64,000 nucleotides of DNA from Sulfurimonas sp. HSL3-7 (GCF_039645985.1 NZ_CP147919.1:2232001-2296000), one strand, 5' to 3'. Shown: positions 36,104 through 44,909, counted from the first letter of the stretch. Notes: generated by a model not told the origin, from the letters alone. Made by a program: numbers and translations.

Positions 36104-36478
36104 ATGGCACAAAATTTAAAAGTATTAGCAGTCGATGACGATATGATCAACTTGAAGCTTCTAAAGTCAATGTTAATGAAAACAGGAAATGTTGCAGAGG
36201 TCGTCGAAGCAAGAAACGGAGCCGATGCGATCAATGCACTGAAAGAGCGCAATGATATTGATATTATCCTACTTGACATCATCATGCCTGTCATGGGTGG
36301 TATTGAGATGCTTAAAGTCGTTCGTGCAGATGAGAATCTTAATCAGCTTCCTATCATCGTTTTAACAACTGATGAAACAAAGAAAAATGAAGCGCTTGAG
36401 GCAGGTGCGAACGGTTTCTTGATGAAACCTGTTCGTGCAGCTGATGTCGCACAGAAGATCTCCGAAGTCATTCTGTAA
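36104..36478 (+). CDS. CheY-like single-domain response regulator
   Basis: A 124-residue receiver with no output domain. VDDD at residues 10-13 forms the acidic pocket, phospho-acceptor Asp58 is in ILLDIIMPVMGG, Thr switch is in IVLTTDE, and the Lys is in FLMKPV. It is 13 bases after the hybrid kinase with AAGGAAATAAACT before the ATG. As the last gene of the signalling run it is the probable phosphate sink or output, acting by protein contact, perhaps on motility or on another protein. Confidence 0.93.
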   Translation: MAQNLKVLAVDDDMINLKLLKSMLMKTGNVAEVVEARNGADAINALKERNDIDIILLDIIMPVMGGIEMLKVVRADENLNQLPIIVLTTDETKKNEALEAGANGFLMKPVRAADVAQKISEVIL

Positions 36479-36486
36479 TCTCTTCC

Positions 36487-36505
36487 TTGCAGCATTGTGC
36501 TGCAA
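36487..36505 (+). terminator. Hairpin after the signalling operon
   Basis: A perfect 8-bp stem TTGCAGCA/TGCTGCAA with a 3-nt loop, 9 bases after the response-regulator stop. No T run follows, so it may end or protect the transcript. Confidence 0.45.
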
Positions 36506-36565
36506 ATCAACTCCTCCCAATCAACCCTTATATTATATTCAAGCTCTTGCCTCTGTTATGACAAA

Positions 36566-36586
36566 GTGAAGCGTGAAGCGTGAAGC
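36566..36586. repeat. Heptanucleotide repeat GTGAAGC x3
   Basis: Three perfect tandem copies of GTGAAGC in the gap between the signalling operon and lon, 65 bases before hairpin element C. Confidence 0.85.
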
Positions 36587-36650
36587 GATTATGAAAAGGT
36601 AGCGATACCCAAGGGGGCAGACCCAGCTCACCTGAAATTAAACTGACCTG

Positions 36651-36806
36651 TTAGAGTTTCAGATTTGGAGCAGATTCTGCCAAACTGAGGCCGAAAGCGA
36701 AGAAGAGCAAACAGCTCACTCCAGTAAACAACTAAATGGTGAGTCAGGCTAGTGTGTGTCGGACCTGCCGCAGTTCGGTGCAAGGTGTGCCGAAGCTGGA
36801 ACTTTA
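36651..36806. repeat. Dispersed hairpin element, copy C
   Basis: The 5' end TTAGAGTTTCAGATTTGGAG pairs with the 3' end (CCGAAGCTGGAACTTTAA): over 22 positions about 16 are Watson-Crick and 4 are G-U. The 3' end GTGCCGAAGCTGGAACTTTA is nearly the same as that of copy B. The lon stop codon (36804-36806) is the last triplet of the element. Confidence 0.72.
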
Positions 36807-39227
36807 AACCAGCATCTTCTCCAAAACCTCTTCAATGCGAGAGACCGGCGTGATAACGAGTGCCTCTTTAACCTCGTCAGGAATGTCATCGAGATCACGT
36901 TCATAGTTTTTCTGCGGTATCAGCACCTCTTTCATACCAGCCTTATGTGCCGCGATCAGTTTCTCTTTCAGCCCGCCAATCGGCATGACAATACCCGTCA
37001 GCGAAACTTCTCCCGTCATCGCAAAGTCGGAACGGATCTTTTTCCCGCTTAATATCGAAGCGATCGTTGTACACATCGCTATACCCGCACTCGGTCCGTC
37101 TTTAGGCGTCGCACCGTCCGGTACGTGGATATGAAGATCATAGCGTTTGTACACCTCGCTTGGATCAATAGTGATCTTCTCTTCCAGCTCTTTTGGCGTC
37201 ACAGGGACTTGATCCGGACTGACTATGAGCTTTTTCGTATCGATCAGCGTCTTCACGACACTCATCGCAATACGTGCTGACTCTTTCATCACGTCGCCAA
37301 GACTTCCTGTCAGCTGGAAAGTCCCCTTCCCTTTGATGCGGATACTCTCGATCTTAAGGACATCGCCGCCGACTGCCGTCCACGCCAATCCGTTGGCGAC
37401 ACCGACTCTGTCAATATTATCCGTTTTGTCGATCTCAAAGACCGTCTTCTCAAGAAACTGCTTGATGTTTTTGAGTGATACCGTGATCTTGCTCTTTTCC
37501 GGATCTTCCAAGATCATCTTAGCCGCTTTACGTGTCACATCGGCTATACGGCGGCGAAGGTTACGCACACCCGCTTCGCGGGTGTAGCTGGCAATGATCT
37601 CTTTAAGTGCCGGCTTTGAGATAGTGAGTTCAGAGGCTTTAAGCCCATGTTTCTTCAGCTCCTGAGGCAGAAGATAGCGTTTAGCTATCTCATACTTCTC
37701 CTGCGGCGTGTATGAGCTTACACCGATAAACTCCATACGGTCACGTAGCGGTGCAGGAATACGCCCTACATCGTTGGCCGTAGCGATGAAGATCACATTG
37801 CTCAGGTCAATATTGAAGTTGGTATAGTAGTCTCTGAATGCGCTGTTTTGTTCAGGATCGAGGATCTCAAGCAGAACAGCGGTCGGATCGCCTCGCTGAG
37901 AGCGTCCTACCTTGTCGATCTCATCCAAAACGATGATGGGGTTCATCTTCTTGGCGTCGATCAGCCCCTGAACGATACGGCCCGGCATTGCACCGATATA
38001 GGTGCGGCGGTGGCCGCGAAGCTCATTGACATCTTCCAAGCCGCCCAATGCTATTCTGACGAGAGGACGTTTCAGTGCCGTAGCAATCGAATTCGCCAAA
38101 GAGGTCTTACCCACACCCGGAGGGCCTGCAAAACAGAGGATTGCACCGCCGCTCTCTTTGTTTTTCTTACCGCGCAGCTCCAAAAGTTCTTTCACGGAAA
38201 AATATTCAGCTATCCTCTCTTTTGGCTTCTTCAGCGAAAAGTGGTCTTTGTTGAGCTGCTCTTCGACTTTGGTAATATCGAGTTTTTTCTTGGCGAAATC
38301 ACCGAAAGGAATCTCCAACACCCACTCAAGATAGCTTTGGATCATCCCAGCGTCGGCAGAGTCGGGATGCATACGGGCAAAGCGTTCAAGCTGTTTGCTG
38401 ATCTCCTTATAGGCCTCTTCTCCCATTTTTGTTTTTTTAGCTTCAAGCTTTTTACGATACTCCTCGATCTCCTCTTCACGCTGATTATCGGTGCCTAGCT
38501 CTTTTTGGATCTGTTTAAGCTGTTCTTTTAAAAAATACTCTTTATTGACCTTTTCAATACGGCTTTGGACTTTGCTCCGGATCTCTTTTTGCAGCTTATT
38601 CGCTTCGATCTCGGAGACCAGGATGTCGATCAGCATCAAAAAACGTTTCTCGATGTCGGCTTCGATAAAGAGCTTGTAGGCCTCATCTTTTTTCATCTTT
38701 ATCGTGCTGCAGATAAGGTCGGCTATACGGTTGTGTTCATGGTTCTCTTCGATCGTACGAAGAAGATCAGGCGGAAAGTAACCGCTGACCTGAGACAGTG
38801 TGCGTACCTTTTCACGTACCACCTCGATGATGGCATCCATTTTAAGTTCATTGACTTCGGAAGGTTCTATCGTATCCACTGTAGCATGTAGTATCGGTTC
38901 AGTCGTTAACGGCTTGACGACACGACCACGCGCCAGACCTTGAAAAAGCACTTTGACACGTCCGTCAGGAAGTGCCACTTTACGCATAATCGAACCGATC
39001 ACCCCCGCATCATAGATCGCTTCAAAATCACGTTCGCCTTCATGGCTGTCTTTGGTAGGACAGACAATGATCAGTGAATCATTTTCAATCGCTTCGGTTG
39101 CTGCTGCGATATTTTTATCATCACTCAAAAATAGCGGTGAGATCATAAAAGGGTATAAAAATATATCATCTTCTGCTATAACGGGCAGGTCTGTTGGAAA
39201 ATTATCATAATTGTCTAATTGCATCAT
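36804..39227 (-). CDS. lon: ATP-dependent protease Lon
   Basis: Cytoplasmic AAA+ serine protease that removes damaged and regulatory proteins. The 807-residue protein has the N-terminal LON substrate domain (about 8-200), coiled coil, AAA+ module with GPPGVGKTS Walker A near 365 and IVLDEIDKV Walker B, and the protease domain with catalytic Ser in KDGPSAGIAM near 697 and Lys in KEKLIAAHKAG. All catalytic residues are present. Two adjacent ATGs are possible; the second (39224) is better spaced from AGGAG. The last codon lies at the edge of hairpin element C. Confidence 0.97.
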   Translation of the reverse strand: MMQLDNYDNFPTDLPVIAEDDIFLYPFMISPLFLSDDKNIAAATEAIENDSLIIVCPTKDSHEGERDFEAIYDAGVIGSIMRKVALPDGRVKVLFQGLARGRVVKPLTTEPILHATVDTIEPSEVNELKMDAIIEVVREKVRTLSQVSGYFPPDLLRTIEENHEHNRIADLICSTIKMKKDEAYKLFIEADIEKRFLMLIDILVSEIEANKLQKEIRSKVQSRIEKVNKEYFLKEQLKQIQKELGTDNQREEEIEEYRKKLEAKKTKMGEEAYKEISKQLERFARMHPDSADAGMIQSYLEWVLEIPFGDFAKKKLDITKVEEQLNKDHFSLKKPKERIAEYFSVKELLELRGKKNKESGGAILCFAGPPGVGKTSLANSIATALKRPLVRIALGGLEDVNELRGHRRTYIGAMPGRIVQGLIDAKKMNPIIVLDEIDKVGRSQRGDPTAVLLEILDPEQNSAFRDYYTNFNIDLSNVIFIATANDVGRIPAPLRDRMEFIGVSSYTPQEKYEIAKRYLLPQELKKHGLKASELTISKPALKEIIASYTREAGVRNLRRRIADVTRKAAKMILEDPEKSKITVSLKNIKQFLEKTVFEIDKTDNIDRVGVANGLAWTAVGGDVLKIESIRIKGKGTFQLTGSLGDVMKESARIAMSVVKTLIDTKKLIVSPDQVPVTPKELEEKITIDPSEVYKRYDLHIHVPDGATPKDGPSAGIAMCTTIASILSGKKIRSDFAMTGEVSLTGIVMPIGGLKEKLIAAHKAGMKEVLIPQKNYERDLDDIPDEVKEALVITPVSRIEEVLEKMLV

Positions 39228-39366
39228 TGCTCCTGAAATATATGGGTAGTATTATAAACATTAAGGTTAGCCAATGGGTAAACAAATGTTATTGGTTGAA
39301 ATATTTAAGCTTCACGGCAAATCAAAAAGTTATGTAACCAGGCTCAACAGCACGATAATACACAAT

Positions 39367-40113
39367 TTATTCTTTCCCACTGCTGCCTTCATCCGACGTT
39401 TTGACCTGACCTTGACTGTTGCGCGAAACAACACTTTGGGTATCCGGAATTATAAAAGCATACCAACTCTCTGTCCCGTCACCTTCAAAGATCTCTTTGT
39501 ACCAGGCAACGTCCGCTTTTTCGACCTCGTTCCAATCGATCCACTCCTCTTTGCGCACATTATGATAATGTTCTGCACCCATCGGTTTGTCAAGGCGTTC
39601 ATAAAGCAGCGCAATACTTTCATTGAGCGCAGCACGTGCCAGGATCAACCGTGTCACCATGGTGTCGACAACAGGATAATAGATAGAGTGTGGGTACTTC
39701 ATTTTGAAATGGTTTCCTGCCGTGATCGCTTCATTGATCAGACCTTGATCACGGCGCGGGTTCGGCAGTGCCATATACTTTGCTTTGATCTTAAGGTATT
39801 CACTGTATTCGAGTTCACTTGGCGTCGCATATCGCTTGATGTATTCGTTTAAGAAATGCTCAGCCAAAAGATACTCTTCATACTGCAGATGCGACTGTGC
39901 CATGATCATCGTCGCTTCTGGCAGGAGGGGCGACCCGATATGTTCGCTCTGCAGAGAGCTGTAGTAGTTGTCCGCTTTATCAAGATTGCCCGCAGAAACC
40001 GATTCGATCATACGCTTATACCAGTAAGCTGCCGGTTTGTTATACTCTTCGATATCTTTGCTACAGCCTGTCACAAAAAGAAGAAAGGCTGCCAGTAAAA
40101 AAATGTGTTTCAT
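39367..40113 (-). CDS. bamD: Outer-membrane assembly lipoprotein BamD
   Basis: BamD is the essential lipoprotein of the BAM complex that inserts outer-membrane beta-barrels. The 248-residue precursor has a lipobox LFVTGC with Cys17, then TPR-like helices: PAAYWYKRMIESVSAGNLDKADNYYSSL, EATMIMAQSHLQYEEYLLAEHFLNEYIKRYATP and PRRDQGLINEAITAGNHFKMKYPHSIY. The C-terminus is hydrophilic. It precedes lon on the same strand with a 139-base gap. Confidence 0.92.
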   Translation of the reverse strand: MKHIFLLAAFLLFVTGCSKDIEEYNKPAAYWYKRMIESVSAGNLDKADNYYSSLQSEHIGSPLLPEATMIMAQSHLQYEEYLLAEHFLNEYIKRYATPSELEYSEYLKIKAKYMALPNPRRDQGLINEAITAGNHFKMKYPHSIYYPVVDTMVTRLILARAALNESIALLYERLDKPMGAEHYHNVRKEEWIDWNEVEKADVAWYKEIFEGDGTESWYAFIIPDTQSVVSRNSQGQVKTSDEGSSGKE

Positions 40114-40273
40114 TTGCTCTCAATATTATTTAGGTATTTGTCATCACACATACTCCGATATTCCGGTAACAGACAGGAATGAGATAATGTACGATAGTCA
40201 TGTTATTAAAAAGCCTATTTTATCGAAGTTGTTATTAATCATGGATACTTTTGTCAGATAATCGCATTATTCA

Positions 40274-42112
40274 ATGATTTGGCGTTATACTAAAAATAAA
40301 AAAAGGCCTCTATCGTTGATTGAGCAAAAAGATCTGGACAGATTCAAACGTCTTGGCGTACATAGCATCACCGCGCTCTCGACGATTGCGCCGGTCTCAT
40401 ATGAGGACAAACGCATCGCAGCAAAGATGCAGGTCGACAAGATGCAGGTGATCGATGCGACTGTCGAACAGGTATCGCATTCGCCGAAACGCACGCTCAT
40501 CACCCTCTTTGCCCATAATTTCAACCACCGCATTGAAGCGGTGCTTTTTCAGCCCAAACCTTATATGCTTCGCCATTTTGTCATCGGTGAACAGAGCTTT
40601 TTTTACGGGAAGATCAGCTGCAACAGTGGTCATTGCCAAATGATGCACCCCCTAAAAATCGACCATGTCGGCACCATCGTTCCCAAATACAAAACAGTCC
40701 TGAGAACCGATGTGATGCGGCGCCTGATAGAACGGTACATAAACCGTGACAACCTGAAAGCGGAAGGGTTGCCGGACGCCGTCATTGATATTCTTCTTAG
40801 TATCCATTTCCCTAACCAGGAGCAAGGTGACAGGCTCTCTCCAAGACAGCTCCAGGCCCTGAAATTTGCGGAGCTGTATGATTATATGAAAGTGCTGGGT
40901 AAAAAGAGACGTTACTTTCCCTCTCTTTATAAACTTGAGGGAGAGTGGAGAGATTGGGCAGCAACACTCCCTTTTACATTGACACACGAGCAGACCGCCG
41001 CAATCGAAGCAGTAGAAAACGACCTCAAAGAGGATGTTGCGGCAAAACGTATGATCGTCGGTGATGTCGGCGCGGGGAAGACCATGGTCATCCTCGCTTC
41101 GGCACTCATTGCACAGCCGCATCGTGCCATTTTGATGGCGCCGACGACCATTTTGGCCAACCAGCTTTTTGAAGAGGCGCAAAAACATCTTCCGAACCTC
41201 AACAGTGTTCTCGTACAAAACAGCACAAAAAAATCCCTTGACTTGTCTCAATACAATTTCATTATCGGCACGCATGCCCTGCTTTACAGGGAACTGCCTG
41301 AGAGCGGCCTTATCATGATCGATGAACAGCACCGCTTTGGTACGGGACAGCGAAAACTGCTAGAAAATCTCATTAGCAGCCATGACAGACGCCCCCACTT
41401 CCTGCAATTCTCTGCTACGCCCATCCCCCGGACTCAGGCAATGATCGACTCGGCGCATATCGATGTGAGCCTCATCACTCAGACCCCTTTCGAAAAGGAG
41501 ATCACCACCTCCGTCATCCGTAAAAACGATTTTACAGATCTCTTAAAAAAGATCGAAGATGAATTGGGAAAAAGACATCAGGTCCTCATCATCTATCCTC
41601 TGGTCGAACAGAGTGAAGCGCTCGACTATCAGAGCATCGAAGAAGCCCGCGGCTACTGGGAAAAAAGGTTCAAAGAGGTTTATGTCACTCACGGCAAAGA
41701 CAGGAACAAAGAAGAGGTGCTGCTCAAGTTCAGAGAACAGGGCAATATCCTGCTTGCCACCACCGTTGTCGAAGTCGGTATCTCGCTGCCGAGATTGACG
41801 ACTATCATTATCGTAGGAGCAGAAAGGCTCGGACTCTCCACCTTGCATCAGCTCCGCGGCCGTGTCAGCCGTAATGGCCTCACAGGCTACTGCTATCTCT
41901 ACACCAATCAAGCCAAAAGCGAACGGCTCGATGCCTTTGTCAATACCGATAACGGCTTCGATATTGCCGCACTTGATCTAAAATTTCGAAAGAGCGGCGA
42001 TCTTCTTGCTGGCAAAATACAGAGCGGCGACAAATTTCGATGGGTAGACATGGGTGAAGATGAAGCAATCGTAAAAAAAGTCATAAAGTATCTTAATCCC
42101 GATAAGGTGTGA
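40274..42112 (+). CDS. recG: ATP-dependent DNA helicase RecG
   Basis: RecG remodels stalled replication forks and branched DNA. The 612-residue protein is shorter than the roughly 690 residues of E. coli RecG, mostly in the N-terminal wedge region, as in other Campylobacterota. Helicase motifs: Walker A VGDVGAGKTMV near 258, APTTILANQ, DEQHRFG (motif II), QFSATPIPRTQA (III), VVEVGIS (V) and QLRGRVSR (VI). Start ATG at 40274 lacks an obvious ribosome site. Its stop overlaps an in-frame ATG of the next region but hpf has its own promoter. Confidence 0.94.
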   Translation: MIWRYTKNKKRPLSLIEQKDLDRFKRLGVHSITALSTIAPVSYEDKRIAAKMQVDKMQVIDATVEQVSHSPKRTLITLFAHNFNHRIEAVLFQPKPYMLRHFVIGEQSFFYGKISCNSGHCQMMHPLKIDHVGTIVPKYKTVLRTDVMRRLIERYINRDNLKAEGLPDAVIDILLSIHFPNQEQGDRLSPRQLQALKFAELYDYMKVLGKKRRYFPSLYKLEGEWRDWAATLPFTLTHEQTAAIEAVENDLKEDVAAKRMIVGDVGAGKTMVILASALIAQPHRAILMAPTTILANQLFEEAQKHLPNLNSVLVQNSTKKSLDLSQYNFIIGTHALLYRELPESGLIMIDEQHRFGTGQRKLLENLISSHDRRPHFLQFSATPIPRTQAMIDSAHIDVSLITQTPFEKEITTSVIRKNDFTDLLKKIEDELGKRHQVLIIYPLVEQSEALDYQSIEEARGYWEKRFKEVYVTHGKDRNKEEVLLKFREQGNILLATTVVEVGISLPRLTTIIIVGAERLGLSTLHQLRGRVSRNGLTGYCYLYTNQAKSERLDAFVNTDNGFDIAALDLKFRKSGDLLAGKIQSGDKFRWVDMGEDEAIVKKVIKYLNPDKV

Positions 42113-42186
42113 TCAACGCTTCAAGAGCATTACGGGGAATCATTATCTTGATTCTTCTTTCTATACCACGTTCTTCATCACTGTGT

Positions 42187-42192
42187 TATAAT
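42187..42192 (+). promoter_or_regulatory. -10 box of hpf
   Basis: TATAAT 28 bases before the hpf ATG gives a leader of about 20 nt holding AAAAAGGAAAA as ribosome site. It lies in the gap after recG, indicating that hpf is separately transcribed. Confidence 0.6.
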
Positions 42193-42219
42193 AGTTCCAA
42201 ATTAGAAAAAGGAAAACAT

Positions 42220-42753
42220 ATGAATGTATCACTTACAGGACGACAGATCGAACTTACCGAGCCGATTAAAGACTACATAAATGCTTCATTGCTTTCCATG
42301 GAAAAATACAATTTAGACATTATCTCTGCCAGTGTTGTTGTAGCTAAGCAGGAACGTAACCGCGGGGTTTCTCTTGAATACACCATCAACGTTGCCGGTA
42401 AAAACACCATTATCATCAAACAACGCGATGACGATCTTTATGCTGCAGCCGATCTGGCTACCGACCGCGCGCAAAAAGCGATGCGCCGGCTAAACGACAA
42501 GTTAAACGACCATCACAATGAAAGTATCAATGAAGCCAAAAAAGAGTCTTCCAATACGAATGTGATCAACGCGTCGGAGCGTTTCGAAGATGAGATCGTC
42601 CCGCATGACCTCGATATCCACAAGCCTAGAGAGACCGGGGAGGTTCTGGAGGAACTCAAAGAGAGCAATAAACAGTTTGAGATCTTTAATGATATGGATG
42701 GTAAAACACGCGTTCTTTACAAACGCAGTGATGGGCGTTACGGGCTGTATTAA
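42220..42753 (+). CDS. hpf: Ribosome hibernation promoting factor (long form)
   Basis: HPF binds the 30S subunit and, in its long form, dimerises ribosomes into inactive 100S particles during starvation. The 177-residue protein has the N-terminal S30AE domain (residues 1-95: MNVSLTGRQIELTEPIKDYI, DDDLYAAADLATDRAQKAMRRL), a polar linker, and a C-terminal dimerisation domain (KQFEIFNDMDGKTRVLYKRSDGRYGLY). I chose ATG 42220 with AAGGAAAACAT upstream and a TATAAT box; the frame stays open back to 42109 but that part overlaps recG and is not conserved-looking. Confidence 0.93.
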   Translation: MNVSLTGRQIELTEPIKDYINASLLSMEKYNLDIISASVVVAKQERNRGVSLEYTINVAGKNTIIIKQRDDDLYAAADLATDRAQKAMRRLNDKLNDHHNESINEAKKESSNTNVINASERFEDEIVPHDLDIHKPRETGEVLEELKESNKQFEIFNDMDGKTRVLYKRSDGRYGLY

Positions 42754-42755
42754 GA

Positions 42756-42783
42756 GTGCTAAGTGCTAAGTGCTAAGTGCTAA
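42756..42783. repeat. Heptanucleotide repeat GTGCTAA x4
   Basis: Four perfect tandem copies of GTGCTAA begin two bases after the hpf stop, 40 bases before hairpin element B. Confidence 0.9.
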
Positions 42784-42822
42784 GAAAGATGGCACAGCGC
42801 ATCTTTAAAAGTTCGTACTCCG

Positions 42823-42931
42823 TTAAAAGCTTCAGAAGTGGTGCGAGTTGTGTTTAAGTGATCCCGATAGCGCACGAGTGTGCGTAGAGTGGTGAACTGA
42901 AATGCAAATCGTGCCGCAGCTGAAACTTTTA
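42823..42931. repeat. Dispersed hairpin element, copy B
   Basis: The ends pair over about 22 positions (TTAAAAGCTTCAGAAGTGGT with the 3' strand GCCGCAGCTGAAACTTTTA), including G-U pairs. Inside is a 6-bp hairpin GCGCAC-GAGT-GTGCGT (42870-42885). The stop codon of the PilX-like gene (42929-42931) is the last triplet of the element. The core resembles copy A. Confidence 0.75.
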
Positions 42932-43411
42932 GAGTTTTTGCATTGTACGGCGATGATAGCGTACCGGTTCGTCTAACCCCAGATTTGGGTTATCTTGAAC
43001 ATATACATCGATCAGCATCGTACCTAATGACTCCGCCGTTTGAATCGTTCCTACTGTGCCAGCCGTAAACAATGGTGCACACCCATCCCCGAATCCAAAA
43101 TAGTTGATTGTTACGGTAATGTCATACATTGGGTCTGCAGCGTTAGGATATTGTGCGGTAAAACCTGGCAAGCAGTTGGTATTGGTTGCACCCCGATCTA
43201 CTCCAGAAACTCTTAAGATCGCATATTCTGTAGCGCTTTTTGCAAGCAGTTGCGCCTGTTCGTTGACATAAGTCTTCGTCGTACGTTCGGCCGTCTCAGC
43301 GGATGAACCCAGCATAGACAGCAGGAGTGTTGCCATAATGACCATGAAAAAAATTGCCGTTATCATGGCAAATCCATTTCTCTCTTTTAGAAAACGACTT
43401 TTTCTTTGCAT
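42929..43411 (-). CDS. PilX/MshP-like minor pilin
   Basis: A 160-residue inner-membrane/pilus protein with a pilin-like N-terminus: basic leader MQRKSRFLKERNG, then FAMITAIFFMVIMATLLLSMLGSSAE. The prepilin peptidase site would be G/F at 13/14, but the usual Glu5 of the mature pilin is replaced (FAMIT), as in PilX-type proteins. Two Cys residues (CLPGF, GCAPLF) could form a disulfide. Start at ATG 43411 with GGGGAG upstream; it overlaps the PilW-like gene by 25 bases. It is last in the run of pilus genes. Confidence 0.82.
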   Translation of the reverse strand: MQRKSRFLKERNGFAMITAIFFMVIMATLLLSMLGSSAETAERTTKTYVNEQAQLLAKSATEYAILRVSGVDRGATNTNCLPGFTAQYPNAADPMYDITVTINYFGFGDGCAPLFTAGTVGTIQTAESLGTMLIDVYVQDNPNLGLDEPVRYHRRTMQKL

Positions 43412-44217
43412 AATGAATACTCCCCTAGTCCCGCAGCATTGTTGTCCGTAAGACAAACCTGTACAATTATAGTATCACCGACAGATGCAAATTGAAATGA
43501 TTTTACATTTTCCATCAGCACCCTGCCATTGGCCATACCTTCTCCATTCCAGGGCTGATAACCGCTGTATAGTACAAGGTCACTTCCCTCCAAACTGACC
43601 GCATACGCCGTCTTTGAAAATTGATAAAACTCGTAGACACCGCCGGCCGCATCTGAAAAATCACCACCGACCGGTGTGATAATACTACCGTCCTGACCGC
43701 CTACAGTACCCGCTGTAATACTAACGGGGTGCATCGATGCGCTTTGATCACCTATTGCGCCTCCTCCCCAGCCGAAATTCGATGTCAGGTCCACATCCGA
43801 ACCGATAAAGAAGAGCGCACCGCTACCAGCCGCACCGCCGCCGGGTGAAAAAAGCTGCCCCGCGGTCGAGGCACGCAAATCAACAAAGCCGCTCCATAGA
43901 GGGGCGCCGGAACTTCTCCATCCATCGATATCTATACCTATCCACTCTAACACTTTTTCGTTTCCGCTGATACTGCCTATCGGCACCGCAGTACCCCCGA
44001 CAGCAGTCCGCGCTATTGTCGAGTCTTTTATTCGGTACTGCAGACGGTTGGCTATCTGTTTAACCGTCATCTCACTCTCATTTTCCAATCTGTTGAATGT
44101 GTTACTCGAGATATAGTTTTCATAGGTCTTATAAAGCAATTCAACGCCGAATTTAGCCATAATCCCCATGACCACAATGACAAAAACCAGTTCAAGCAGA
44201 GTAAACCCTTTACGCAT
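43387..44217 (-). CDS. PilW/MshO-like minor pilin
   Basis: A 276-residue prepilin: KG/FTLLELVFVIVVMGIMAKFG is a canonical class III signal with cleavage after Gly4 and Glu5 of the mature chain. The soluble domain is rich in Gly and beta-strand, with two cysteines near the C-terminus (VCLTD, LCKEKV). Such proteins prime pilus or pseudopilus assembly. The start ATG shares a base with the upstream TGA and follows GAGG. It overlaps the next gene by 25 bases. Confidence 0.87.
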   Translation of the reverse strand: MRKGFTLLELVFVIVVMGIMAKFGVELLYKTYENYISSNTFNRLENESEMTVKQIANRLQYRIKDSTIARTAVGGTAVPIGSISGNEKVLEWIGIDIDGWRSSGAPLWSGFVDLRASTAGQLFSPGGGAAGSGALFFIGSDVDLTSNFGWGGGAIGDQSASMHPVSITAGTVGGQDGSIITPVGGDFSDAAGGVYEFYQFSKTAYAVSLEGSDLVLYSGYQPWNGEGMANGRVLMENVKSFQFASVGDTIIVQVCLTDNNAAGLGEYSLCKEKVVF

Positions 44218-44909
44218 CAGAATATCCTCTTGGCATAATCGGCTTCGCCGATATTAGCAGTATAGGCGCGCAGTCTTGCCACAGCACCATTATCATCAGA
44301 TATCGTAACCTCAGTCATCTTTAGATTACTGACACCAAGACCGGCAGCCGGCGTTGTAAAGATATCTGTTGCATCATCGACATAAATACGTCTTCCGCTC
44401 ACGGTATAAGCAGATTTGTACCCGGTAATTGCAGCGACAGAGTTGTCTATGGCGACGGTGAAACCGGCATCTCCTACCGGTTTCGGCTGTTCGCTTGCTG
44501 CCTTGCTTGAATTGTAGTCAAAGAACTGACGGTGTCTATCTTCACGCAGACCGCCGATACGGATATTGCTGATTTCACCGTTTATTGTTGCGCGGGCATA
44601 AGGTGATCCTGAATCTGCATCATTGACATCCAGAATCTTGGATGCCACATAAACGTCGCTTTCTCCTGTATCGACAATCGACATCGTATCCCAGGCTTCT
44701 GTTGTCGCTACCGACAAGACAGAAGAGGCTAAAAACACTGCTTCCTGTGCAAGACTTCGTTCCAATGCTCTGTTATTTGTTTCTATCATCAACGGCACAC
44801 TCAAAAGTGCGACAGCGATCACGACAATGGCAAAGATTAGTTCAATCATAGTAAAAGCGCTTCGCCTTAAAGAAGCGCTAGACCATTTATAATGAGCCGG
44901 GACTACCAT
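44217..44909 (-). CDS. PilV/MshD-like minor pilin
   Basis: A 230-residue prepilin with an 18-residue leader and the motif RRSA/FTMIELIFAIVVIAVALLSVPL: Glu5 is present but residue -1 is Ala, not the usual Gly, which would slow or change prepilin peptidase cleavage. The globular part has no Cys. The ATG at 44909 overlaps the end of the giant secreted protein gene by 7 bases, with CGGAG as ribosome site inside that gene. A minor pilin in the tip complex is the likely role. Confidence 0.86.
   Translation of the reverse strand: MVVPAHYKWSSASLRRSAFTMIELIFAIVVIAVALLSVPLMIETNNRALERSLAQEAVFLASSVLSVATTEAWDTMSIVDTGESDVYVASKILDVNDADSGSPYARATINGEISNIRIGGLREDRHRQFFDYNSSKAASEQPKPVGDAGFTVAIDNSVAAITGYKSAYTVSGRRIYVDDATDIFTTPAAGLGVSNLKMTEVTISDDNGAVARLRAYTANIGEADYAKRIF

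Noticed and set aside
39274-39852. Plus-strand 192-codon frame
   Set aside because: Mostly antisense to bamD, with no domain and no ribosome site.
42109-42219. Longer N-terminus for HPF
   Set aside because: The extra residues overlap recG, precede the promoter and ribosome site, and do not belong to the S30AE domain.
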